DNA from: Chionoecetes opilio
Taxonomy: Eukaryota > Arthropoda > Malacostraca > Decapoda > Majidae
Reading direction: 5' to 3'
Assembly: GCA_016584305.1 (NCBI GenBank)
Contig: JACEEZ010020234.1
Coordinates: 247,931 to 311,930, forward strand
DNA: 64,000 nt
Shown piece after piece: positions 41,059 through 63,957 of this stretch. Made by a program: the position numbers and the translations under genes. How positions within the stretch are numbered: the stretch's first letter is position 1; each line of letters begins with the position of its first letter. The notes under the pieces are model-generated. The model was not told the DNA's origin. It made no database searches and saw only the letters and a program-made list of their open reading frames with translations.

Positions 41059-41466
41059 ATTTTTTTTCTTCTTTTTTTTTCTTTTTTTTTGGGTTTGCGC
41101 AAAATAAAACTAGCACCATTAGAACAAGCACCTATTGTAGGTCAAGAAAAAGTAGTTGGTGTCTCTGAAAACGAACGTGAAACTCTCCTCCATAATTACC
41201 CAAGTAGGTCCTATAGTATTTGTTGAGAATTTTCTGATCAGAATTACGATCACGTTGGCCACAAGTGCCTCAACGTGTGGCTTTAGAATACGGTCTTGTT
41301 TCGGTAGTGGGCTTTCAAAAGTCCTAGGATTCTTACCTACATCATCGTGTAGATTTCTTCATTCTGAATATTTTGAACCTAATTACCCATGGTTCAATTG
41401 AATAATAATGGCGTTACATGTACTACCAATATTCTACCGTTATTTCAACCAGAAACTTAAGTTAGG

Positions 41467-41735
41467 CATTGGCGTAGCCAGGATTTTTGATTAGGGGGGG
41501 CCTGACCCAAAAGTGGGTTTTAAAAAAAAAAAATTGAAATGCAGATGCTTCCAAGAGCATCTCCTGCATTTTGAGTGGTGAATATGCCCCCTTAGTGGGC
41601 TAAAAATGTATCCTATTTTTACCCAATTTCTTCTGAAAAAGTCAAATTCAAATATGGTTTTTGGATCAAATTCAAATATGGATCTTGATTGGGGGGGCCT
41701 AGGCCCCCTAGGCCCCCCCTCTGTCTACGCCAGTG
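41467..41735. mobile_element. hAT-type MITE
   Basis: Ends CATTGGCGTAGCCAGG and, inverted, CACTGGCGTAGACAG; G/C-rich subterminal AGGGGGGGCC on both sides. A perfect 8-bp duplication, AAGTTAGG (41459-41466 and 41736-41743), which contains a TTAGG unit. Confidence 0.88.
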
Positions 41736-42111
41736 AAGTTAGGTTAAATCAGATTAAGTTAGGTTAGGTTAGAGGTGTGGTGTGGGTTAATTACAGTATA
41801 TATCAAGAAACAAAAAAATTCAATATTATGGCAGTGCGAAGCAGAGCAAGAAGAGCAGAAGGTTTGCGGGCTGACCTGCTGGGGCGCACCCCCCATACCT
41901 GTACATTTTTTTGTTATTTCCGTCAAAAACGAGTGCCAGATTCATTCAAAACACGGTTAATATTCCGCAGGTGTTGACGGGCTTCACAGGACTTACAGCT
42001 TACTTTTTCTCTAATATTTTCGGTTCAGTAGTTATAATGTACAGTAGATATTCACTTGAAAACTCACTCCCGAAAACCAAAAATATTGCAATTTTTTTTT
42101 TTATATAATTA

Positions 42112-42245
42112 CAGCTAGGTTAGGTTACGGTCAGGTTTGGTTTGGTTAGGTAAGATTTAGGTTATGTTTAGATTTGGTTTTGGTTTGATTTAGGTTAGGT
42201 TAAGTCTAGGATAAGTTTAGGATAAGTTTAGGTTAGGTTTTGTTG
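42112..42245. repeat. Degenerate TTAGG-type repeats
   Basis: Scattered TTAGG and TTTAGG units in GGTT-rich sequence, sharing the orientation of the array at 40976. A smaller group lies at 41737-41775. Confidence 0.65.
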
Positions 42246-42491
42246 AGTTATTTAGGTTAAAGTAATCGTCCAGACACAATTTTTTTTTGCCGAATTATGT
42301 TGAATGTACATTCAAAACACCTAATCCACCAAAAATAATTGATTTCCAGGCCTTATTTCCGTAAAAACACGACTTTTTTTAAAAAGCGCGCGAAAAAAAA
42401 ATCTTCCCTCCAACAGGGCTACGACTGTTATTGATGACGTCAGAACAGGAACGCCCGCAGACACTCTGTCTGACACCTGTCGGCAAATGTT
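42246..42491. promoter_or_regulatory. Region upstream of acidic exon, with CRE octamer
   Basis: Contains a perfect CRE-type octamer TGACGTCA at 42435-42442, about 50 bp before the ATG at 42492. A promoter role is inference only. Confidence 0.3.
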
Positions 42492-42730
42492 ATGATGAGC
42501 GATTGTACTTCGGTGTCAGACAGTGAATCTGTCGCTGTGACAGATCTAGAGAACGATGCTCAATCTGACACCGAAAGAAATGACGCTGGTCGCGTATACT
42601 ATGAGGAAAACGAACCTCAGATTGTCATGGGATCCTATATGTTTGAGCCCGAGTACGAGGTGGATGAACAGGTGTTAGCAGAGCCTGAGGTTCAGCAGGA
42701 GGACCTGGCACTTCTCCAAAACATGGATTG
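42492..42730 (+). CDS. Possible first exon of P2X7-like zinc-binding protein
   Basis: 79 codons plus two bases from ATG to a possible donor, ATTG|GTAAAT; without splicing the frame stops four bases later. The peptide is acidic and Ser/Asp-rich, with MGSYMFEPEYEVDE and ends LLQNMDW. Proteins annotated as P2X purinoceptor 7-like in invertebrates often have a short acidic N-terminus with a similar (Y)xFEPE stretch and then an (N)xxW before a CxCGxC zinc-binding domain. I did not find the CxCGxC exon downstream in the window. It could also be a mobile-element relic or a chance frame. Confidence 0.35.
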
Positions 42731-42739
42731 GTAAATTAG

Positions 42740-44319
42740 GTTAAACCATGTGTGTGTGGGAATCACAATGAAGGTACTTTCGAGAAAATCCTATGGTTAG
42801 TTTTGGAGCTACATTCAAACGTCATTACTCGGAAACCACATACTATACTAGCATTAACTACAGCATAGAGTTGGAAAATATGCGGGCGGGAAAGCAGAAA
42901 GTGTGACAGCCACACCACCACAGGGTCTCTCACCACAGGGCACGCCCACTCCACAACTGGTTTACTTGGTTTACTTGGTCTTGTTAAGAGGCAAAGCCTC
43001 ACAGTCGTGGTGGTCCACCGCTGCTGCCAGTCCTGGCGTCCCTGTCTAACAGGGCCACCTGGTCTGGTATAGTGTTGGACTGAGTCACTGTCTTACGGGG
43101 GGGGCGCCGTTTCTCAACACAACTGCTCGCCCCAACACACTATAGGCGTGTATCACCCTACACACGCCACTCCTTTCCGTGTGCAAACTTTTCTCGAAAG
43201 GCACAGCTGTCTTGCTGCACCCATAAAGGATGCATGCATGTGGCATATAGCAAAAAAAATCTATCAGAAACACCCAAATATCTTCAAGTACTATATTTAT
43301 CTCTGTACGTTTTTACGTGCCTCTCTGATCAGCGCGGGAAGATGAGCCTCCCTGATGGTACGTCACCGAGCCTGAGCCTGAGCGTCTGCAAACCTTGAGA
43401 GCGTTTTGAAAACTCGGGGAATTTGCAGATTTTGATTGCGGATTATTTAAAAACGGCTGACTGGATACAAAAAGTGACGACGTGTTGTTGATATACTCGT
43501 TAATGGCTATGATTTGATTGCATTAAATCAGGAATGATGAAATGGTCTGGACGATTACTTTAAATAAGCGAATCTGATGGTGCGCGATTGCCTGGCTGCC
43601 GCGGCAGGTTGGCGCTGCCAACTCCTGCGGAATATTTACCCGAAATTTTACCTACAATACTATCATAGATCACGTTAAACGACTTTGTCAACACAGTCAA
43701 GTATATAGTTGCCTCGTTTGCAAGGCATAACTGGGTAAATTTTTGGTATTATTCTAGTGTTTGCCCATACTGCCCCCTCTCCCCTAAAACAAGCATGGGG
43801 ACCGGAGCGAAGCGGGTTATTTGGCTGGGGTACAAAATATGCGTCGCAACCACATAGGCCCTAACCGAGAGTCATGATGAAGGGCGAGCGACAACCTTCG
43901 TCGACTTAGGAAGGGTACCATATAAAAGGGATATTTTTCTGAACGAAGAGCAGCGACGAAGGTCGGCTCGAAGACACGGGTGATATATAGCGCGTTTTCG
44001 CGACCGTTCTAGCCCGGTCTGGACTGGCTCAGTCCCGGGCGGACACTGTTTTCGCAATGCGGACTAGACCGGGCTGGGACGGGCTGGGCTGGTCCAACCT
44101 AGGGTATTCTAGTCCAACCCAGCGACCAGGACCACCTTGGCCCAGTGTGGGGAGAACTGGCGCATGCGCACTAAAGTCAGTGGGGAAGACGACCAGGAGC
44201 TTCTCGTGCTGCTGATAAGACATGAAACACCATGATGGCCGACCATAAGACTAAAGTAATTTAACGAAAAATTACAATATTCGCAATTTGCTGAAACAAC
44301 ATCTTGGGAAATTAATGTA
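42740..44319. other. No assigned content
   Basis: Mostly unrecognised. G runs at 43097-43105. Around 43990-44110 the words TAGCCCGGTC and GACCGGGCT are repeated in inverse, suggesting an old foldback element. Confidence 0.4.
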
Positions 44320-44568
44320 CCGTCAACAACACTATAGTCGCCACTGCACTAATGTCACCAGGCGCCATATATTACGAATTTTAGCATCACTACAGACATG
44401 TATGTGTCACTGAAGACATATGTATAGTGTTATGTAGATAATGTAAACTACTTACTGTGCACGTCTCTTCAGTGGCACATACAAGTCTGTAGTGATGCTA
44501 AAACTCGTAATATATGCCCCCCTGCGACATTATAGTGCAGTGGCGACTATAAATAGTGTTATTGACGG
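44320..44568. mobile_element. TA-flanked palindromic MITE
   Basis: 249 bp between TA dinucleotides (44318-44319, 44569-44570). Arms begin CCGTCAACAACACTATAGTC and pair with few mismatches for about 100 bp. The interior word TAGCATCACTACAGAC is shared with the larger element at 51706-52368. Confidence 0.8.
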
Positions 44569-44605
44569 TAAATGAAATGAGATTTTATCATTCAATTGTT
44601 CATAG

Positions 44606-44658
44606 TCATCCCTGCTATTTGACTTCCCATTGAGAAGTCAAGTAGCAGGGATGACTGC
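44606..44658. repeat. 23-bp stem hairpin
   Basis: AGTCATCCCTGCTATTTGAC followed by TTC pairs fully (one G-U) with its inverse after a 7-base loop. Confidence 0.7.
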
Positions 44659-45264
44659 TACATTGCACAAGGCAAACCTTGCATGATAGTAGGGCTAATA
44701 ACTAGTACTCCACCAGTAAAAGGCCTGCTATATACGGAAATCCCCAGGTAGTGGATGCCAGTACCTATAGATATGATACATGATGGTTATATACTATAGA
44801 CTATAGGTTATATAGTAAACGTTTGACATGGCTGCGACAGGTCTTGCAATATTGTGCTGCTGTGATTTTTTCTCCGTCCAGAGATTTATAAACCTGCTGA
44901 CTCATCACACACAGAATGATGACCACGGTGCACCTTTCATATGCCGGCAAATTAATAACCCTTTGGTGTGTCTTGGGGGGGGGGGGGGGGGGTAAGGCTT
45001 GCAGGGCGGTAGGACAGCCCACTTGACCCCCAGCTCACAGTCTATAACGGTCTTCCGACGCGCAGGTTGGGGGTGGGGGGTGAGTGACGTCACGCGATCC
45101 AGGTGACGGTACAGTCAAGATAAAGAGACAGAAGGTAACGTCACTTCCCCGGGGCGTCGAGGCAAAATCAGTCCTTTGTGCGCATGACGTCAATGGGTAT
45201 CGCGCCAACGGCGCCACCGTTCAAATATTTTATGGCCTCACTCAGGCCTCACCGCCGACCCGAC
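44659..45264. other. No assigned content
   Basis: G run at about 44977-44993. CRE-type octamers TGACGTCA at 45085-45092 and 45185-45192. No gene recognised. Confidence 0.45.
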
Positions 45265-45271
45265 ATAGAGA

Positions 45272-45277
<6 letters not shown>

Positions 45278-45311
<34 letters not shown>

Positions 45312-45322
45312 TCTCTCTCTTC

Positions 45323-45349
<27 letters not shown>
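45278..45349. repeat. (CT)n microsatellite
   Basis: About 70 bp of CT repeat with two slips. Confidence 0.93.
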
Positions 45350-45353
<4 letters not shown>

Positions 45354-45354
45354 A

Positions 45355-46080
45355 AGGTGCGTCACACGACAATTTTCTGGCATATTCCCCTGCAACGCAA
45401 ACGCCTCCCAAACTCGATATATTGCGAGTTTTTTTTCTTCTCATTGCGACATACACGATCATGTTGTCTTACCACAATATTCTTGCCAGTAAATGATGTC
45501 ACCAAATTTTCCCACCAACAAGCGCCAATTATTTGCATTTTTTTGAATGCCACGCTCTTAAATTCAATATCCAATACAGAAGCTATATACATTATCACTT
45601 AATCTACAAAGAATAGACAAGTGCAAGAACCGATTACAAGACGAACTGTGAAGCCCTGTACACTCTTGTACGTGTTTTTAAGCGATTTGAAGGATACAAA
45701 ACACCAAGAAAAATTTAAATGAGTTATGGCTGGTATACATTTTCCTTGTTGACGGTCTATTAATATAATTTTTTTAGGGGATACCAACATATTATTGATC
45801 ACTTTGATGTTGAATGTTGAATGATATATGTCTGACGCACTTCCATACACAAGAATCCATTTCAATCATTCACCACCCTCTTTGTGAACCAGTTTCTCCC
45901 TATTTCTCCCTATTTTTCCAAAGACGCTTCTTCAGATACTACATCTTGAGAAGCCAAAATTGCCATTCAAATTCTTGCTACCTCTGAAAGTCCGTGTGAC
46001 CAAAATACGGCAAGGTGTTGCCTTTGCTGAATAATTGCAGCCTGAATATTGACGGAAAAGTTGCTCATGTGACCGCGGTT
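45355..46080. mobile_element. Possible Harbinger-like element
   Basis: Left end AGGTGCGTCACACGACAATT and right end, inverted, AACCGCGGTCACATGAGCAA match imperfectly; TAA lies at 45352-45354 and 46081-46083. It contains a CR1-like fragment at 45863-45925. Confidence 0.5.
45863..45925 (-). mobile_element. CR1-like LINE fragment, copy 5
   Basis: ATTCACCACCCTCTTTGTGA and the following CCAGTTTCTCCCTATTTC match an internal part of the family (compare 58690-58750). Confidence 0.65.
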
Positions 46081-46115
46081 TAAGCCACCCATATTATTTA
46101 CCTTGATCAGTATTG

Positions 46116-46470
<355 letters not shown>

Positions 46471-46599
46471 CTTTACTGGGGTCATTATCTCACATTGCCG
46501 TTATCTATTACACTCTTATATGTCTTTCGTCATTTCACTCTTTGATCCAACCATCTCCACAACCATTTCTCTCTCCCACAAATCATATACCAACTCTAG

Positions 46600-47966
46600 A
46601 AACTGAAATGTTTAGGGCGCTATGAAACTGTTATTTGAATATCTATTTGCTACACAGCCATTTCACGATGTGCGTCGAGGATGTTTAATGCTTTCATGGA
46701 CCTGTACGTATGTAGGCTACGTGTACCTACATCTACGTTTCACGAATTATTCTTTGCCTAAACCTAGATGAATGCTGGTTGTGATTCATCCTCCAGTGCA
46801 TCTCCCCCGTTTAACATCCATGGGCGGGTGTGTGGTGGGCGGGTGTGTGGTGGGTGGGTGTGTGGTGGGCGGATGTATGATGGGCGTGTGGTGGGTGGGT
46901 GTGTGGTGGGCGGATGGGTGATGGGCGTGTGGTGGGTGGGTGTGTGGTGGGCGGATGTGTGATGGGCGTGTGGTGGGTGGGTGTGTGGTGGGCGGATGGG
47001 CGTGTGGTGGGTGGGTGTGTGGTGGGAGGATGGGTGATGGGCGTGTGGTGGGTGGGTGTGTGATGGGTGTGTGGTGGGCGGGTGGTGGTGGGCGGGTGGG
47101 TGCCTGGGTGGTGGTGGGTGTGTGGTGGCCCGTGGGTAGAGACCTCACCGTGTTGGCGCTGAATCAGACTGATGAAATGTTCGTATTCGTGCCCTGCGAT
47201 AGGTTCTCTAAAAGGCTTTCTTTTTGTGTGATATAACATATATACCAAATTTATACATTTCTATTGCAAATGTAATATCACTCATGAATATATTTAAGTA
47301 TTTGACTATACTATAGCAATAATACACCAGTTTTGGTGCTAAGCCAGCAAGCATCAACGAAGATTCGGACACATTGAAAAATTCGAGGGATTGGGAAATT
47401 TGTTCCCAGACGTCGCTGGAGAATTTTAATATTTGTGACTTCTTACCTGTTAAGAGTCACCTACTCTACTCCTTACTACTCCTTACCTACTATTAATTAA
47501 ATACAGTATCCTTTGCATGTCGTGCGCATGTAATGAATGTTGAATTGGATGAGAATTAAAGGAAAAGAGAAACATTTACGGGAGGAGTTTTGATAAGATT
47601 TTCTCATGCGCGCGATCTGATTGGCCAGGCTCTTGAAACCACCACCCACACCCACGACTGTATAATTTTACAGGAAAAGAGTAAAATAAGTGTATCTGCT
47701 CAGTTTTCTATGCACGCAAAAGAGTAAAATATAAGTGGGCGGAGCTTAAATAAGTAAAATTTTACTTCCAAGGGCATGGACAAAATACGCCTATTCATCT
47801 AGGTTTAGGCAAAGAATAATTCGTGAAACGTAGATGTAGGTACACGTAGCCTACATACGTACAGGTCCATGAAAGCATTAAACATCCTCGACGCACATCG
47901 TGAAATGGCTGTGTAGCAAATAGATATTCAAATAACAGTTTCATAGCGCCCTAAACATTTCAGTTT
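46600..47966. repeat. Perfect 174-bp inverted repeat with 1-kb loop
   Basis: 46600-46773 and 47793-47966 are identical inverse copies over all 174 bases. The loop holds the G-rich minisatellite at 46821-47125 and unassigned DNA. No target duplication was found outside the arms. Confidence 0.93.
46821..47125. repeat. G-rich minisatellite
   Basis: Variable tandem units built from GGGCGGGTGTGTGGTGGGTG and GATGGGCGTGTGGTGGGTGG. Four or more GGG tracts occur in every 30 bp on the plus strand. Confidence 0.9.
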
Positions 47967-48503
47967 AATATCAAGTCCATCTATAGAGTTAGAAAACAAT
48001 GCTAGGCCATTCTAAGAGCTCAAAACAATTAGATATCGATGTGTAATACAGACAATCACGCTACTACTCTGCTGTGCCTTCAATAATGTCAACCTTAACG
48101 ATATTCCTTGAGCCTCTGCAAGAGGTAATGAAGTGTACGACACTTTTACTCTCGGCAACATCAAGAAAGAGCTTTGGCAGCGCTACAATCGTATTTTGTG
48201 ATGGCAAGCAGGGTAAAAATACGCCTTTACCCTTTCTCATAATAAATTCAATGAAAAATTGTAGAAGTTCTACATAGAAGAATGTACATGTTTCTGTTGT
48301 AAAGTTAAATCCTTGTTCAATGTAAATTAATATATATATATATCCCCCCCACCGGCTAAGCTCCGCCCCTTGATTTACGGAGGAGTGAACAAAACCCGTC
48401 TGAGGCGTTCTCCTTATATTATACCTCCATGGTTTCACCTTTCTCCTGGATCCCGTTACTCATCCTACACGTCGTTACGTTAGTCAGGCACTGTCAGTGT
48501 AAG
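47967..48503. other. No assigned content; sulfotransferase upstream
   Basis: No transposon end recognised. If 48504-49167 is the first exon, its promoter would lie here; I cannot place one. Confidence 0.4.
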
Positions 48504-48557
48504 ATGTCAGTGTTAGTCGTTATGCTCCGCAGAGATAGCCACTCGTCTAGGCCGTGA
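48504..48557 (+). promoter_or_regulatory. Possible upstream ORF, 17 codons
   Basis: If the sulfotransferase leader includes this region, ATGTCAGTGTTA opens a 17-codon frame that stops at 48557. A second ATG at 48565 overlaps the main start in another frame. The transcript start is unknown. Confidence 0.25.
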
Positions 48558-48615
48558 AGTGAGTAATGGACAGCGATACCTTGAAGGCGTGTTGCAGACC
48601 TTCACACTGGCTACG

Positions 48616-58095
<9,480 letters not shown>

Positions 58096-58395
58096 GTGTG
58101 TGTATTCATCTAGTTGTATTCATCTAGTTGTATTTTACAGGGCCAGAGCGACGCTCGTGTGGCCCCGTCTCCATATCAACATTTTTATCATTCATCCTTA
58201 GTGCTTAGTTTTGGCCGAAGCCAGCACCCCGGAGAGCAGGTCACAAACCCCGGCTAACACCCGGTACCCATTCACTGCTGGGTGGACAGGGGCTCGGGTT
58301 TTAAGGAAACAGCCCATATGTTTCCGCTCCGCCCTGGGGTCGATCCCGGGACTTCTCGGTTGTGAACCGAGCGTGCTACCCCTACACTACGGAGT
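58096..58395 (-). mobile_element. tRNA-derived SINE with LINE-like 3' tail
   Basis: The minus strand starts GGGTACTCCGTAGTGTAGGG (A box) with a Val-like anticodon loop (TTCACAACC) and B box GGGATCGACCCC. After about 150 bp of body it ends GGAGACGGGGCCACACGAGC, then ACAACTAGATGAATACAACT, the same tail as the LINE at 19926. Confidence 0.78.
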
Positions 58396-58400
58396 ACCCA

Positions 58401-60764
<2,364 letters not shown>

Positions 60765-61051
60765 AAGGCCGGTTCCCACTAGCCCGCTTCTACGGCCGCC
60801 GTTGCCGTACACCACTCAACAATGACGTCACCATCACCGCTTGAATGGTATTTGTGGTAACTGGACACAGTTTGCACCTCCGCTCGAGCGGACACCGCCG
60901 AGCGGGAGAGATGACTTGATTTTAACTTTGTACGGCAGCCGTACAGCGGTACGGCGGTGCGGTCAACTTTTTTGTGATGTCATTGTGACGTCATTGGTGT
61001 TCATTGTTGTTGTACGGCGGCCGTACAAGCGGGCTAGTGGGAACCGGCCTT
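60765..61051. mobile_element. TA-flanked GC-rich MITE
   Basis: Ends AAGGCCGGTTCCCACTAGCC and its inverse, matching for about 36 bp; TA at 60763-60764 and 61052-61053. Two TGACGTCA octamers. No coding capacity. Confidence 0.78.
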
Positions 61052-61306
61052 TAGAAGTGGAAACACAAGGTCGCACGTGCTCATGCCCTTGTCCCGCTCG
61101 TCTCCTTCCTTGAAACACGCCCTCTACCTTCCTCTGACAATCCTGATGCAGCCTTGCCGACGTAACTTGGGTGGTCCGTTTACACGCCGACAAGAAATTT
61201 GGCAAATGCGTGAAGAGCAAGAATTTGCACTGAGAAGGTGGGCCCCCCTTTGAGGAGCTCTGTGTAGCGGACCGGTGTAGCTCTCCGACTAGCTAGCCCC
61301 ACCTGA
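61052..61306. other. No assigned content
   Basis: No element recognised. Confidence 0.4.
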
Positions 61307-61757
61307 GTAGCTACCAAAGACCCTACAAGCAAGATAGGAAAGCTGAGGCCCTAGCCTAAGCATAATTTGTGATGTCTAACACGAGCGCCATCTGTGGCGT
61401 CCAATGTAACTGTTGATTGAGGACTTATTTAAATCAAATTATTACTCCCTTTGACATCAAGATCAATACTCAATGCATTTTTAGCACACACACTCACACA
61501 CATACACAATCAGACATGATAATAATATATACTGAAATATAGTATCACCAGGTGGGAATTGAACCCGGGCCCGCGGAGCCGCAGCTGGGCGCGCTACCCA
61601 CTACACCACAAAGCCGCATTCTTGAGAGAAGTAACAACTAATATAAATACAATAAAACAACGAGCGCCGGTGCTGCTACCTAGCGGCTGTCCAAACACGA
61701 CAGCACACTCCGAAACACCTGCTTTCCTATCTTGCGTGTAGGGTCTTTGGTAGCTAC
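61307..61757. mobile_element. Inverted-repeat element carrying a tRNA-like SINE
   Basis: GTAGCTACCAAAGACCCTAC, then AAGCAAGATAGGAAAG, and the inverse copy at 61721-61757 bound 451 bp. The tRNA-like sequence at 61546-61617 lies inside. Confidence 0.7.
61546..61617 (-). repeat. tRNA-like sequence (SINE head)
   Basis: The minus strand reads GCGGCTTTGTGGTGTAGTGG (A box) and CCGGGTTCAATTCCCACC (B box GGTTCAATTCC). The anticodon arm is GC-rich and does not fold as a normal tRNA. Confidence 0.6.
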
Positions 61758-62497
61758 ACTGCACAACTACGCGTCATTGCGCACGCGCGGCAGATGACGT
61801 CACACAGGTAAACAGCTGTGCCCCACGCCGCGCCTAAAGCCCCGTCCACACTGTGCCTCATGACGCGCGCTCTGTTAGTGGCGCTGTTGAAAATCGAGCT
61901 TTTCAACACCGCCATGCGTTGTGCTGAGCTAATTAGTCCGGCAGCTTAGTGAAATGATGGGGACATGCCGGATAAAAGCACCAAAATTTTTTCAGGCACT
62001 CTACAGGCTCCTAGCTATGATTTTGAGAGGGGAGACAAATGATCCCATCACTCAGATGGCTATAAGGAACGCTTCTTTATTATTTTGACATTTCCGCATG
62101 TGGAAATTAGGGTAAATGGGTTTTTTAAAAGAATAGTCATAAGGATAATGTTTATTGGATGCAAGTTATCTTATTATTATTATTTAATAACTCCAGAACA
62201 AAATATTCCAATATGGCTGTCAAAAAAACATAAAATTCAATATTTATTCGACTTTAAACTCCCCTGCGGACATCGCGAAATGCCATGTAGTTTATTAGCA
62301 GAACACGAATTAAAACATACTCCTTGCAATTCAAAAATGACAGTGGTTAATCTACTGACGGTGCATTATGAAAAATAAGTATTCATTAAGCTCATTATAC
62401 AACAATCATGTTCTTCCTGTACAGCTGCAGGAATGCCATGTCTTTGTTAAGCACCAGTATCACAATGCAGGTATGATTCATAATTGTAATTATGTGT
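61758..62497. other. Flank of XPG-like element, no assigned content
   Basis: CRE-type octamer at 61795-61802. The stretch 62240-62370 downstream of the nuclease-like frame has no recognised feature; a transposon terminus was not identified. Confidence 0.4.
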
Positions 62498-63957
62498 CTA
62501 CTTCTCACATTTGCAGCTGCACAGTTCGGTGCATTTCCAGCTGGCTTTCTTGCATGAACATCTCCCGCCACAACCTGCAGCACTTTTGCAGGCACACTTC
62601 ACAAGTTCACTTACAGCCTTTGCTGCCGCAGGCTGCGAGCTCCAGACAGGAACCCAGGACTTTGTTTCTGCATCCAGTGTCCAACCGCAGCCTTCAGCAG
62701 TTGGTGTCTGTTGTTGGGCCTGGTGACAGGTTGTCCAGATGCCAGCCTGGTACACTGCACGCTTGGTGTGCTGCAGCAGGGCCTGTTGAGTTGGGGGAAT
62801 GTTCTCCATCGTTCTGTTTTTCTGGCAGAACAGTTCCTTTCTTGCTTCATTCACCGACACCAGAGGGCTGGTCTTGTCATATATAACGACTGTGAAACGT
62901 TCCAGCATCTGGAACTCCTGGCAATCCACGGTGATTTGTGCATGTGGATGTTCTACGATGAAGTTGAAGGCATCTGTGACTTCGGTATAGGCACCCCATG
63001 CTTCCCAAACCGACTTTTTCCCCTTTCCAAAGAAAGAAGAAGTCGTATCACACCCTGTGAAGCTGTGGAACACTGGTAGCGCTGTGGACTTCTCTTTGCC
63101 CAGAGTACTACAGATGGCATTGATGTGTAGGAAAAGGAAGTTCTTGCCACTGCCGAAGGCGACCCAGATGTCAGCCGATGGATACTTGCTGGCTAGAAAG
63201 TGATACTTCCCGATGAGGATGACAAGAACGTCAGTATCCACGGTGCGTACCAAGCATGTGGTGCATCCACTCTCTAGGGCATCTTGTAGATGGACCACAA
63301 TTCTTGTGTCTGCCTCTTCGTGGTCACATGGCGGCATCGAGTGGTCAGTGCCACTGCAGACTACAGAGGCTCCAGATGTTGCAAAGACCTGCTTTCCGTC
63401 TGGGAAGGTAGTGGATACAATCTTCTCTGATAGGAACTGGAAGAGTTCTACCTTGTTTGTGGGGTCACGCAGGAAATCGGGCCAATTGCCTGGGACCTTG
63501 GTCTGGCCTGCCACCTTCCTTCGTACACCTTTCCCCCGTTTCTCTCTGGTTGATTCTTTGATACTGTTGTCCAGGTACCTGTCCCATACCACATCTACTC
63601 TCATAGAGGTTTCCAGGATCGACTGCTTGGTATTTGCTTGTCTCTTCTGGCTCTCTTTTTGCAGTTGAAGAGTATGATCTGTGAGGCAGTGAGACAGGCC
63701 TGGGAATCTGTGCAGTCCTGATCTTTCAAGTCAGCTCCTTTCATCAGCATGGTCACCATACTCTTGAGGTTGGCTGGAACAGAGTTCTTCTGGCAGTCAG
63801 GGGGAAAGGAGCCACTGAAGTTGAAACCACAGGAACGAAAGATGTCCTCTCGCACAATCCTGGCAGCTTTTGCCAAAATTAGTGCATCTCCTTCATAGTC
63901 AGTCTCCATGGCCTGTTTCAGCATTTGTTGCATGCCTTTTTCAAAGACAAGTAGCAC
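62498..63957 (-). pseudogene. XPG/FEN-like nuclease domain protein, mobile-element type, partial
   Basis: Two minus-strand frames: a 118-residue piece (63957-63601, starting beyond the window) and a 368-residue piece (63604-62498, ending in a stop). In the larger piece, HEEADTRIVVH (residues 95-105), RTVDTDVLVILIG (120-132) and FTGCDTTSSFFGKGKKSVWE (182-201) follow the order and spacing of the XPG internal region and helix-hairpin-helix of FEN-1-type nucleases, where acidic residues bind metal. Residues 337-366 are cysteine-rich (nine Cys, with CSCKK and CSCKCEK), resembling a CXC/tesmin-type domain. VDVVWDRYLDNSIKESTREK is a family signature I know from multi-copy uncharacterised proteins in cnidarians, crustaceans and fish. 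The two pieces are out of frame, and the region between them looks shorter than in intact relatives. Assignment to an Academ-type (AcademX) transposon is a guess. Confidence 0.65.

Noticed and set aside
46786..47248. Pro/Thr/His-rich minus-strand open frames
   Set aside because: Translation of the G-rich minisatellite.
48064..48438. 124-residue minus-strand open frame
   Set aside because: No domain, no splice context, and a TA-rich low-complexity segment in the middle.
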